From Mastigocoleus testarum BC008 (GTDB lineage: Bacteria > Cyanobacteriota > Cyanobacteriia > Cyanobacteriales > Nostocaceae), in contig NZ_LMTZ01000160.1 in the NCBI RefSeq assembly GCF_001456025.1, positions 1 to 51,558 of the forward strand: DNA of 51,558 nt, in the 5' to 3' direction. Within the stretch, counting starts at the first letter, position 1, and the number at the start of each line of letters is the position of its first letter. A model generated the notes under the pieces. The model did not search any database. It was not told the origin of the DNA and worked only from the letters and a program-made list of their open reading frames with translations. Below, one piece after another: positions 26,946 to 35,418 of the stretch. A program made the translations under genes and the position numbers.

Positions 26946-27349
26946 TTTTGAATCCCTGATAGGGATTTTATGGTGTTTCAACATCTTAGGATTCTATGAT
27001 CTTTTGCTGCCATCTCTGTTTCAATCCCTGATAGGGATTTTATGGTGTTTCAACATAGAGATTTTTCACAATGCAATTCACAACTTTTACTACTGCGTTT
27101 CAATCCCTGATAGGGATTTTATGGTGTTTCAACATACTGTTTCTAAGTTGTTCGGGTTGCAAAATGAGTTTCAATCCCTGATAGGGATTTTATGGTGTTT
27201 CAACTTTTACTTTTCCGGCAATGGCTGGAGTATGACTTCTCAAGTTTCAATCCCTGATAGGGATTTTATGATGTTTCAACATATTTGTATCAAATCAAAC
27301 TAAGGTTTCATGGTTTCAATCCCTGATAGGGATTTTATGATGTTTCAAC
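26946..27349 (-). CRISPR. CRISPR array, six 37-bp repeats, five spacers, no cas genes
   Basis: Repeats start at 26946, 27018, 27097, 27168, 27244 and 27313; spacers are 35, 42, 34, 39 and 32 bp. In plus orientation each repeat begins GTTTCAATCCCTGATAGGGA and ends TGTTTCAAC; inside, CCCTGATAGGG is palindromic. Read on the minus strand the repeat ends ATTGAAAC, the usual 5' handle of Cas6-processed cyanobacterial type III or I-D crRNAs, so the minus strand is probably the transcribed one. In agreement, the degenerate repeat (two changes, 26946-26950) is at the trailer end and the leader would lie at 27350-27560. Repeats 5 and 6 share a G-to-A change. No cas gene is present in the window. Confidence 0.96.
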
Positions 27350-27367
27350 TATAAAGGATTTCAAGAG

Positions 27368-27472
27368 TTGCGCCAACCTCAAAATGGACAAAAATCCCTA
27401 AAACCAAGACAGAGCAATCAATTCAGCCCATAATTTTGGTGAATGATTTTCAACACCCACAGGTTGGCGCAA
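27368..27472. repeat. 12-bp inverted repeat in the presumed CRISPR leader
   Basis: TTGCGCCAACCT (27368-27379) and AGGTTGGCGCAA (27461-27472) are exact inverted copies 81 bases apart, beginning 18 bases beyond the last repeat on the leader side. It could be a leader-binding element or the ends of a small insertion. Confidence 0.6.
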
Positions 27473-27560
27473 AGACACAGCAAATAAATTGATTTATTGT
27501 ACTGAAATACTATTCGAATAGTACCATCATCAAAACCTGAGAAATAACTGCCACAATTTA

Positions 27561-27620
27561 AACCCAATCCCCAATCCCCAATCCCCAATCCCCAATCCCC
27601 AGTCGCCAATCCCCAATCCC
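27561..27620. repeat. STRR of CCCCAAT type
   Basis: CCCAATC-based heptamers, about eight units with one GTCGCCA variant, between the CRISPR leader and hslO, ending about 70 bases before its start. Confidence 0.9.
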
Positions 27621-27689
27621 AAATAATTGTGAATCAGAATTTAAAATAGGTATATTGAACTTGTTAAGAAATGTAAGGTTATTTGTCAC

Positions 27690-28598
27690 ATGGCGGATCA
27701 CTTAATTCGTGCAACAGCAGCAGATGATGGTATTAGAGTCGTTGGGGCGATTACAACACGCTTAAGTGAAGAAGCAAGAGTACGTCATAAATTGTCGTAT
27801 GTGGCAACAGCCGCATTGGGTAGGACAATGACTTCGGGCTTATTGATGGCTTCCAACATGAAACGTCAAGAATCAAGGGTCAATGTAAGAGTTAAAGGTG
27901 ATGGTCCACTGGGCGGTATACTTGTTGATGCCGGTTTGGATGGAACCGTACGTGGATTTGTGGAGAATCCATCTATCGAATTACCCCTCAATGATATCGG
28001 TAAGTTAGATGTTGGTCGTGCTGTAGGTAATGGCTATCTTTACGTAGTTCGTGATGTTGGCTACGGATATCCTTATTCGAGCACTGTTGAATTAGTATCC
28101 GGCGAAATTGGTGACGATGTTGCTCATTACCTTTTAAATTCGGAACAAACACCTTCAGCTTTAGTGGTGGGAGTTTTTGTTGACTCTACTGGAGTAACCG
28201 CCGCAGGTGGTCTGTTAATCCAAGTATTACCAAAAGCTGCAAGAGATGAAGCCCTTGTTACCAAGCTGGAATCCCGCGTTGCTGGGCTGTCTGGATTCAC
28301 ACCTTTACTACAAGCAGGCAAAAATTTAGTGGAAATTTTCCACGATTTGTTGGGAGATATGGGATTACAAATTTTCCCCGATACCCAAATATTACGTTTC
28401 AACTGTAAATGCTCTTTTGAGAGAGTTTTAGGAGCATTAAAAATGTTAGGAGAAGCTGAACTTCAAGATATGATTATTAAAGATGATGGTGCAGAAGCAA
28501 CTTGCGATTTTTGTGGTACAGTTTACCAGGCAAATAAGGAGCATTTATCACAGTTGATTGTAGATTTACAGGCAGAATCCTCGGCTTCCCAAGGATAA
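27690..28598 (+). CDS. hslO: Redox-regulated chaperone Hsp33
   Basis: Hsp33 is a cytoplasmic holdase activated when oxidants release its zinc and form disulfides. The 302-residue product keeps all four zinc cysteines as NCKCSFERV and CDFCGTVY near the C-terminus, and the family core (DHLIRATAADDGIRV, GRTMTSGLL, GDGPLGG, VGNGYLYVVRD, GGLLIQVLP). Single-gene unit, closed by the terminator at 28605-28627. Confidence 0.97.
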   Translation: MADHLIRATAADDGIRVVGAITTRLSEEARVRHKLSYVATAALGRTMTSGLLMASNMKRQESRVNVRVKGDGPLGGILVDAGLDGTVRGFVENPSIELPLNDIGKLDVGRAVGNGYLYVVRDVGYGYPYSSTVELVSGEIGDDVAHYLLNSEQTPSALVVGVFVDSTGVTAAGGLLIQVLPKAARDEALVTKLESRVAGLSGFTPLLQAGKNLVEIFHDLLGDMGLQIFPDTQILRFNCKCSFERVLGALKMLGEAELQDMIIKDDGAEATCDFCGTVYQANKEHLSQLIVDLQAESSASQG

Positions 28599-28604
28599 AG
28601 TATA

Positions 28605-28627
28605 AAAGGGAACTGTGATTTCCCTTT
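28605..28627 (+). terminator. Terminator-like hairpin after hslO
   Basis: AAAGGGAA and TTCCCTTT form an 8-bp stem with a 7-base loop, 6 bases after the stop codon. Only a short T-run (TTTGTT) follows. Confidence 0.55.
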
Positions 28628-28761
28628 GTTAATGGTATCTGTGGAAATACAAGCTTTAAAATTAAGGTAGCTTTTTCTGTCTGGAGAAAGTTACTATGGC
28701 AACAACAAAAATTAGATTTTAAAAAGATAAAACCGTTAAATAATTATTTTGGTGTGGGAAA

Positions 28762-30831
28762 ATGACAGAGCGGGAAATTCCAGAAAATTGGCCGCCAGCC
28801 CGAGCAGGAGAATCACAGGGAATAGATGGATTGTCCCAGGTTAACCAATCCGGTCAGGTTTACGGTTCTGGTATACCTACTACTGGTTCAACCTCACAAT
28901 CAGCACAACAACAAAAGCAAAATAGTTTGGCAAAAGCTGTATCGAATGATATTTCCACAGCTTCTAAACATAAAAGTAAAGTTAGGAAAATACCAGGTTT
29001 CTTGAAAAGTTGGGTTTTGTGGGCAGTTTTGCTCACTTTTGTCCCCGGTACAATTGCTTTCATGGCAATGTCGATGCTTTTGAAATTACCTTCTGCTCCC
29101 AACTGTCCGTCAATTTTTTGGCCTCTCGCCAGTGCTTCTGTACGGATACATTGTGCTCAAATAGCAGCTTCTAAAAATACGGTTAACGATCTGCTACAAG
29201 CAATGTCCTTGGTTAAACACTTACCTCAAAATCATCCCCTGAGGTCAGAAATTGACACGAGCTTAAAATTATGGTCCCAGGAGATTTTGGAATTAGCAGA
29301 CGAAAGCTTTCAAGAAGGGAAAATAGAACAGGCTATTGCAACTGTTCGCAGAATACCGGATGATATGCCTGCGTATAAATTGGTAGAGGATAAAATTGCT
29401 GATTGGCGTTCCACCTGGTCAGATGCAAATGACATCTACAAAAATACGGAAGAGCATCTGCGGGAAGCACGTTGGCAACAGGCATTTATGAGCGCTGCTA
29501 AGCTGTTACGCTTGAATAATCGATACTGGACGACTATTAAGTATGATGAATTAAATAACATCATAACAAAATCACGAGAAGATGGTACTAAGCTAGCACA
29601 AGCTGAAGATGCAGCTAAGGGTAAAAGTGTAGATAAAATTCTTAAAGCAATTGAGACCGCAAAAGCGATTGAGAAAGACAGCTATATCTATCAGAAGGCA
29701 CAAGAAGCAATACCAAAATTTGGACGCCGGATGTTAGAGCTTGCTGAGGCAAAAATTAAGCAAAAAGATGCTGATGAAGCGATATACATTGCTCAAAAAA
29801 TTCCTGAAATTCCAGATTTGCAGACAGAAGTTGAAGATTTTATTGCTTTGGCTGATGCTCGAAGAAGTGCTTGGACTGGAAGTGTATCCGGTTTGGAATT
29901 AGCAATATCTCAAGCCCAACAAATTGATAGTTCTAGAAGTAATTACCAGGAAGCTCAACAATTAATTTCTCGCTGGCAATTGGAAATTGAGGATGTTGGG
30001 CGGTTAGAAAAAGCACGGACCCTGGCACTGCAAGGTACATTAGTCGATCTAAACGCTGCGATCGCAGAAGCTCAATTAATACCTGCAAGTAATCCCCGCT
30101 CTCGAGAAGCTAGACGGGAGATAAATAGTTGGCGTGCACGGGTACAAACAATTGAAGACCGACCATATTTAGATCGAGCAGATCAACTAGCAATTTTACA
30201 AGATATTAACTCCTTAGAAGCTGCGATCGCTGAAGCAAGTCAAATTCGGCGCGGTCGTGCTTTGTATCCAGAAGCGCGTCGCAAAGTTCGTAAGTGGCGA
30301 TCAAAAGTTCAACGCATTCAAGACCAACCTTACCTAGATAGAGCAAGGGCTGTTGCACGCAACGGTAACTTAACAGAAGCAATTAATATTGCCCAACAAA
30401 TTGGTCGGGGAAGGGCGCTATCAGGAGAAGCTCAAAGATACATTGCAGGTTGGCGAAGGGAAATTCAAGCCAGAGATAATTGGCAACAAGCGAAGGCTAT
30501 TGCCCAGAGAGGAACGGCAAATTCTTTATCACAAGCCATTCGAATTGCACGAAGAATACCGAGAACAAGTTTCCTCCGCACTGATGCTAATCCAGCGATC
30601 GAACAGTGGAGTCGGCAAATATTAGATATTGCTCGCTTTCAAGGAAATTCTGATATTGTTCGAGCCATTGAAACTGCTAGATTAGTGCCACGAGGGACTG
30701 CTGCTTATTATTCTGCTAGAAACCAAATTCGTGCGTGGCAAAGATTGCTTAATCCCGAACCAGAAGTGACCCAACCTGCGGTTCAAGAAGTACCGACATT
30801 ACCATCTGGAGAACAAGAACAGCAAGAGTGA
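28762..30831 (+). CDS. Membrane-anchored helical-repeat protein, unknown function
   Basis: 689 residues with no recognised catalytic domain. The N-terminal 80 residues are polar, Ser/Gln-rich and end with basic residues; one membrane span follows (about 83-109); the remaining 580 residues should be periplasmic or lumenal and are made of helical units of about 60 residues. Most units end with a tryptophan in a W-(R/S/Q)-x-x-(I/V) context, and contain a leading AIAEAxxIP(R)GRALYxEAR. At least eight such units can be traced (residues 160-680), TPR-like in length but with their own pattern. Some relatives are labelled chromosome segregation ATPase, but no ATP-binding loop is visible, so I would not use that name. 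Tail is Pro/Gln/Glu-rich. Confidence 0.8.
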   Translation: MTEREIPENWPPARAGESQGIDGLSQVNQSGQVYGSGIPTTGSTSQSAQQQKQNSLAKAVSNDISTASKHKSKVRKIPGFLKSWVLWAVLLTFVPGTIAFMAMSMLLKLPSAPNCPSIFWPLASASVRIHCAQIAASKNTVNDLLQAMSLVKHLPQNHPLRSEIDTSLKLWSQEILELADESFQEGKIEQAIATVRRIPDDMPAYKLVEDKIADWRSTWSDANDIYKNTEEHLREARWQQAFMSAAKLLRLNNRYWTTIKYDELNNIITKSREDGTKLAQAEDAAKGKSVDKILKAIETAKAIEKDSYIYQKAQEAIPKFGRRMLELAEAKIKQKDADEAIYIAQKIPEIPDLQTEVEDFIALADARRSAWTGSVSGLELAISQAQQIDSSRSNYQEAQQLISRWQLEIEDVGRLEKARTLALQGTLVDLNAAIAEAQLIPASNPRSREARREINSWRARVQTIEDRPYLDRADQLAILQDINSLEAAIAEASQIRRGRALYPEARRKVRKWRSKVQRIQDQPYLDRARAVARNGNLTEAINIAQQIGRGRALSGEAQRYIAGWRREIQARDNWQQAKAIAQRGTANSLSQAIRIARRIPRTSFLRTDANPAIEQWSRQILDIARFQGNSDIVRAIETARLVPRGTAAYYSARNQIRAWQRLLNPEPEVTQPAVQEVPTLPSGEQEQQE

Positions 30832-30869
30832 TGTTAGAGTAAGCGGGGCGCAAGAGTGCACAGAATGGA

Positions 30870-30932
30870 TTATTGGTAATTGGTAATTGGTAATTGGTAA
30901 TTGGTAATTGGTAATTGGTAATTGGTAATTGC
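30870..30932. repeat. STRR, TAATTGG heptamer array
   Basis: Seven exact tandem copies of TAATTGG (30877-30925) with partial copies on both sides, 40 bases after the preceding gene. Confidence 0.95.
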
Positions 30933-30984
30933 CAGTTGTGGTAATCTTTCACTGATAACGGTAACCTTTGAGGGTTTATTATCA

Positions 30985-31055
30985 GCTGTAAACTGATGAC
31001 TGATAACTGATAACTGTAGCCCGTAAGGGCGTGGCGTTAGCCATAAACTGATAAC
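30985..31055. repeat. CAGTTAT-type STRR with dispersed 44-bp repeat (copy B)
   Basis: ACTGATAACTGATAACTG heptamers lead into a copy (31012-31055) of the element at 26837-26880, in inverse orientation with two adjacent mismatches. Its end lies 4 bases from the stop codon of the caspase/FGE gene on the minus strand. Confidence 0.85.
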
Positions 31056-31058
31056 CGC

Positions 31059-31200
31059 TCATTCCGTAACACCATCACAAACTACTCGCAAGCCGATGTG
31101 ATAAGGATTACTGTCTGGTATACCCCTCAGACGACTGGCAGAACGACAGGAGTCAGGAAAACTATGCCACGAACCGCCCCGCAGTACTTTCCTTTTAGTT
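31059..31200 (-). other. Candidate DGR variable region (3' end of caspase-FGE gene)
   Basis: On the coding strand the segment contains CTGCGGGGCGGTTCGTGG and TGTCGTTCTGCC, unusually GC-rich for this AT-rich gene and matching in character the conserved blocks of cyanobacterial DGR templates (LRGGSW, CRSA). Between and after these blocks are variable-looking codons (HSFPDS, SRLRG, DSNPYH) before the conserved IGLRVV. Template and reverse transcriptase would have to lie elsewhere. Confidence 0.5.
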
Positions 31201-32846
31201 TCACTAATTTCTATATCGGCTGTGCTGCCTGGGAGGGTGATATCGTAGTTTTCCCGCCAGTCATCTTGGCACCATTCCCATACATTACCGTGCATATCAT
31301 ATAAGCCAAAAGGATTCGCAGGGAAAATACCAACATTTGTTGTTTGCTGGCGATACTTACCTTTTGGACCTCCTGCATAACTACCTTTATACTCTATATC
31401 CTCATCTGCCCAATCTGTTCCCCGGTAATTTGCCAAGCTCATCGAGATAGTTTCACCAAAGTAAAATGGAGTGCTTGTTTTAGCTCTACAAGCATATTCC
31501 CATTCAGCCTCAGTAGGTAAGCGCATATTCATCTTAGTGTGAACGCTTAACCTGGCACAAAACTCCTGTACGTCATTCCAGGATACTTTTTCAACAGGTC
31601 GATCAAGGCCCTTAAAATATGATGGATCTGGATCTAAGTCAATTTTAAGCTTGGGGAAACAAGCAACGCGTGCCCATTGAGCTTGGGTTACGGTAAACTT
31701 ACCCATGAAAAATGGTTCCACAATGACAATTTGTTGTGGTCCTTCATTCTCTAATCTTTCTAACTCCCATGCTGGCGAACCAATCATAAATTGACCACCG
31801 GGAATTGCTATCATCTCCTTTACTACACCCTCGCCCAAATCCAAAGTAAAAAATTCGGCTATTCCTTTTTTCTTCTGAAGCTCGCAGGTTTTCCCTATCC
31901 CCAAAAAGCGGGATCTAACATAGGCTATGGTTGCGAACTCAAATTCAAATGACTGAGTTTTAATTTTGGCTGGAATTTTCTTGGGCAAAGATGTTGGGGA
32001 TAATTCTTTTGATGATGGTTCGCTCTCTCCAATTTCCTCAGTGGAAATTAACTGTTGCTTGACAGGATAAATTTCTCGTTCGTCTTTTGATTTGCCAACA
32101 TCAGTAGGTAATTTTGCTTGTAGAATCTTATGATTTCCAAGCTCAATAGGAGAAAACTTCGGGGTTATGCTAGGAGAGTTTTCCTGAAACTTTTTAATCA
32201 CATATTCGTGTAAATCATCAATATAAAAGTAAGCATCTTCATCTTTGTCAACAATAATTTTTTCAATACCTTCTATTAAATAACGGTGATAACTTAATAG
32301 TTCTGAAGCATCTGGGGCAAATAAATACGGCTTGGGAAGGCTATCAGCAACAGCTGCTGCTCCCCTTGCAAGGGACTGTTGCACACTTACGTTAACAACA
32401 TTTTTGTTTTCTGAATTTTCTCCATGGGTGTCCCTAAAGTGACTGTCAAGGATGACAATTTGTCTTCTAGAAGAACTGCGGTTCATGCTTTCATGTAATA
32501 TTCCAGCAGCTAATGCAGAGGAGCGAATCAAATCTCCAGTGTAACTTCTACGCGTTGTACTACTTGAAAGGTAAAGTTTACCTCCACTATCTTGAATACA
32601 ATGACCGGAGTAAAAGAAGAAAATCAAATCATCACTTTGAGGATAAAGAAATAGATTTTCAATTTCTTCCTCCATCATCTGTAGATTTGGATTTGTCAAT
32701 ACTTTGATATCTTCTTCTGCAAAGCGACCAGCTTCCGAGCTTAATAACACTCGTCGTACTATATCGATATTATTTACTGTGCTTGGTAGCTGCTCTAAAC
32801 CATGTTTATACTCGCTAACTCCAACCAATAGCGCCTTGTTTGCCAT
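31059..32846 (-). CDS. Pseudo-caspase (peptidase C14 fold) fused to FGE-sulfatase domain; likely DGR variable protein
   Basis: 595 residues in two domains. The N-terminal caspase-type p20 domain (1-about 245) keeps the catalytic His82 (FYSGHC), but the cysteine motif, LDCCFSG in relatives, reads LDSHFRD: His136 stands where the nucleophile should be, so proteolysis is unlikely. A linker (245-300) with FEFEFATI leads to a formylglycine-generating-enzyme fold (about 344-592; IPGGQFMIGSP, VSWNDVQEFC, LPTEAEWEYACR, GLYDMHGNVWEWC, LRGGSW, CRSASR). This caspase-FGE pairing is a known target class of diversity-generating retroelements in cyanobacteria, with the variable part at the extreme C-terminus. 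FGE folds of this kind serve as ligand-binding scaffolds, not sulfatase activators. No retron-type reverse transcriptase is in the window. Confidence 0.9.
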   Translation of the reverse strand: MANKALLVGVSEYKHGLEQLPSTVNNIDIVRRVLLSSEAGRFAEEDIKVLTNPNLQMMEEEIENLFLYPQSDDLIFFFYSGHCIQDSGGKLYLSSSTTRRSYTGDLIRSSALAAGILHESMNRSSSRRQIVILDSHFRDTHGENSENKNVVNVSVQQSLARGAAAVADSLPKPYLFAPDASELLSYHRYLIEGIEKIIVDKDEDAYFYIDDLHEYVIKKFQENSPSITPKFSPIELGNHKILQAKLPTDVGKSKDEREIYPVKQQLISTEEIGESEPSSKELSPTSLPKKIPAKIKTQSFEFEFATIAYVRSRFLGIGKTCELQKKKGIAEFFTLDLGEGVVKEMIAIPGGQFMIGSPAWELERLENEGPQQIVIVEPFFMGKFTVTQAQWARVACFPKLKIDLDPDPSYFKGLDRPVEKVSWNDVQEFCARLSVHTKMNMRLPTEAEWEYACRAKTSTPFYFGETISMSLANYRGTDWADEDIEYKGSYAGGPKGKYRQQTTNVGIFPANPFGLYDMHGNVWEWCQDDWRENYDITLPGSTADIEISETKRKVLRGGSWHSFPDSCRSASRLRGIPDSNPYHIGLRVVCDGVTE

Positions 32847-33667
32847 TTTAAATTCTCTAATTAAATTTTATTTATCTAGATTATAAAAAATAGTTGTATC
32901 ATCCCTTGGAGTTAGCTTTAACCCAATAGAGCTAAATCCAAAAATTATTTCGGATATACAAATTACTTATTTAGTTTGTCGTTAAACTTTTATTGTCTCT
33001 TCTCTTACTTTAATAGTTTTTGCTCTGCTAGTTATATTACCGATAAATCGGTTGTTTTTTGGAGTTTATATTCACAGGTGAAAACACCTCAAAAACTCTG
33101 GCATTAACTATCAATACTTTTGAGCAAATACTTTTTAATTAATATTTTCAACATTAACGTAATATTCTACATTGATGTCGACCAATAAATCTATTTCTGA
33201 AGATATATTTGCAGCAATGACAATGGCGAAGTGGAAGATGCATTGCAGCGCTACGTGCAAGTCATTAATTTCCTGACTTAATTATGTAGTTCTATATCCA
33301 ATGCTCCAAAAACTACATACTTTTCCAAAAACGGCTTACTCAGAGAAATAAAGCCAACCCGATTAAATACAGCTTCGGCTATACAAACTGTATTTGGAAT
33401 GCGGATTGGCCTTTAAAACAGAAAGAAGGTTCTTTAAGATTCAGTGTACGGCTTATCTTTTACAGAAAAAATCCCGAAAAGTTCAGGAAAATTTAGTTTC
33501 AGATTGGTAAATACTTCGTACAGGTTAACCAAACTAAACCCACTCACCTCTCTCTTTATCTAATTTTTGCCGTTAAATAAAAATAGCCCTTAAAAAAAAT
33601 ATAATTTATCCCAAAAACCCTTGACAGTTCTTGGAGGTAGTTGATATGTTTATACAGGAAATAACGT
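32847..33667. other. Spacer with possible coding remnants
   Basis: About 820 bases between the caspase-FGE gene start and tRNA-Gln. It must hold the promoter of the minus-strand gene. Between 33278 and 33412 the minus strand is open for 44 codons with protein-like composition (AEAVFNRVGFISLSKPFLEK), and the plus strand is also open over much of it, so a decayed gene is possible but unproven. Otherwise nothing recognised. Confidence 0.4.
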
Positions 33668-33739
33668 TGGGGTGTCGCCAAGCGGTAAGGCACCGGGTTT
33701 TGGTCCCGGCATTCCTAGGTTCGAATCCTAGCACCCCAG
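33668..33739 (+). tRNA. tRNA-Gln (anticodon UUG)
   Basis: 72 bases folding as a cloverleaf: acceptor TGGGGTG/CACCCCA with discriminator G, D arm with AAGCGGTAAGG, anticodon stem CCGGG/CCCGG around the loop TTTTGGT (anticodon TTG), and T arm CTAGGTTCGAATCCTAG. The CCA end is not encoded. It reads CAA glutamine codons. No direct copy of its 3' end was seen further on, so there is no sign of an integrated element. Confidence 0.97.
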
Positions 33740-33814
33740 TTCTCTACGAATGATATCCATGGATAACTATCTTGCTGGATTGTTTTTATATCCACTAAGA
33801 TATTTATTATTTTT

Positions 33815-34864
33815 ATGAATGAGAATAATCGTGCCCAGGTTTTATTAAAGATTTTCTCACCTTTAATAGCGATCGCATTGGCATTACTCATAGGTGCTAT
33901 CTTCATCTTAATCGCTGGTGCTAATCCAATCGCTGCATATGCTGCACTGATACAGCAATCTCTTTTTACTTTCTTTGGGTTTGGCGATACTTTAAAAAAA
34001 ATGACGCCATTATTGTTTACTAGCTTGGGAGTAATGATCGCCTTACGCGGAGGTTTATTCAATATAGGTGGAGAAGGACAAATCTATTTAGGTGCGTTGG
34101 GAAGTACTTTAGTTGGATTGTATGTTTCTGGATTACCTACTTTTATTCATATTCCATTAGCACTTTTAGCTGGTTTTATTTTTGGTGGAATTTGGGGCTT
34201 AATTCCTGGTTATCTTAAAGCGGTACGAGGTGTCAACGAAGTTATCGCCACGTTGCTACTAAATTATATTGCAGTAAATCTGATTAGTTATTTGGTGCAA
34301 AACCCACTTGAAGAAGCCAACGCACCGAGTCCTTATTCTCCTTTAATTGCAGAGTCTGCACGTTTACCGGTAATTTTTTCTGGAGGTTTTGTTCACGCTG
34401 GTATTTTATTGGCGTTAATCGCTGCAATAGTTACTTGGGTGTTATTAGAACTTACACCTTTGGGCTATCAAATTATGGCAGTTGGATTTAATCCTACCGC
34501 ATCTCGTTATGCAAGAATTCCTGTAAAGCGCACTATGATTTTGGTCATGGTTTTAGCTGGTGGTTTAGCTGGTTTAGCTGGAGCTTCAGAGGTTATGGGG
34601 TTAAAATATCGCTTATTTGAACAGGTTTCTCCCGGTTTTGGTTTTGACGCGATCGCAATAGCTTTTCTTAGTCGTGGTAGTACTATTGCTGTAGTTTTGA
34701 TTTCTTTGTTCTTCGGTGCTTTACAAAGTGGTGCGCGGGCTATGCAAAGTGTTGCTGGTGTACCTGTCACTATTGTTTATGCAATCCAAGGTTTGATGGT
34801 TTTATTTATTGCGATCGCTTTAGCAGTTGAGAGTTGGGTGAAGTTTTCCAAACCGCAAACGTAA
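33815..34864 (+). CDS. ABC transporter permease, nucleoside/simple-sugar type
   Basis: A 349-residue inner-membrane permease with about ten hydrophobic spans. It carries the family blocks LRGGLFNIGGEGQIYLGA, RGVNEVIATLLLNYIAV and GFNPTASRYARIPVKRTM of the branched-chain/BMP-linked nucleoside permeases (YufP/NupP type). Such systems normally need a second permease, an ATPase and a lipoprotein binding protein; none is adjacent, so the partners must be encoded elsewhere. It starts 75 bases after tRNA-Gln. The ribosome-binding site is poor. Confidence 0.9.
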   Translation: MNENNRAQVLLKIFSPLIAIALALLIGAIFILIAGANPIAAYAALIQQSLFTFFGFGDTLKKMTPLLFTSLGVMIALRGGLFNIGGEGQIYLGALGSTLVGLYVSGLPTFIHIPLALLAGFIFGGIWGLIPGYLKAVRGVNEVIATLLLNYIAVNLISYLVQNPLEEANAPSPYSPLIAESARLPVIFSGGFVHAGILLALIAAIVTWVLLELTPLGYQIMAVGFNPTASRYARIPVKRTMILVMVLAGGLAGLAGASEVMGLKYRLFEQVSPGFGFDAIAIAFLSRGSTIAVVLISLFFGALQSGARAMQSVAGVPVTIVYAIQGLMVLFIAIALAVESWVKFSKPQT

Positions 34865-35418
34865 AATCTATTTTTAAGGCTGATTCTTAAAGTTTGTTTT
34901 CAAATATTATTTTCATAACTTATTTTCAAGGCTGATATTAAAAGCTCATATTCATATTTTTCTATATACTTATTCTTTTACCAATGCCATGAATTAAGAA
35001 TAAAATATTTTCATTTATTCAAACTAAATTAAGTATAGAAAACAAGTAAAAATATCAATAAATTTTGTTATTTTCATTATTCCGAAATCTTCATTTATTC
35101 TAGTGTATATATAAACTATCGGTAGATGAATTTTATTACTTATTAATTCAGATATGTTTCTATATATTTTTTATCAGTAAATCATATTTGGATAATCGAA
35201 ATCTTATGCGAAATTCAAAGTATCATATTTCTAAAAATCATGCTCTTTCAATAAATTATTTCGCAATAGATATTAATTAATCTACATCTCAGAATAACTA
35301 AATAGTAAATTCACTCTAACATAAATTAGTCATAAAAATGTTAGCGTGATTTTTGCGAGCAAATCATCTAATGATTTATATTTCACTACTAAATTAAATT
35401 ATTTCCTAGGATTACCAA
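34865..35418. other. Very AT-rich spacer
   Basis: About 550 bases, markedly AT-rich, between two plus-strand genes. No gene or repeat seen. CTAGGA at 35406-35411 is the ribosome-binding site of the next gene (7 bases before the ATG). Confidence 0.5.

Noticed and set aside
27004..27303. Open frame of 99 codons across the CRISPR array
   Set aside because: It is made of repeated 37-bp units and spacers; the repeated peptide phrase simply translates the CRISPR repeat.
28762..30831. Chromosome segregation (SMC-like) ATPase
   Set aside because: No Walker A or B motif, no hinge or long coiled coil; only helical repeats after a membrane span.
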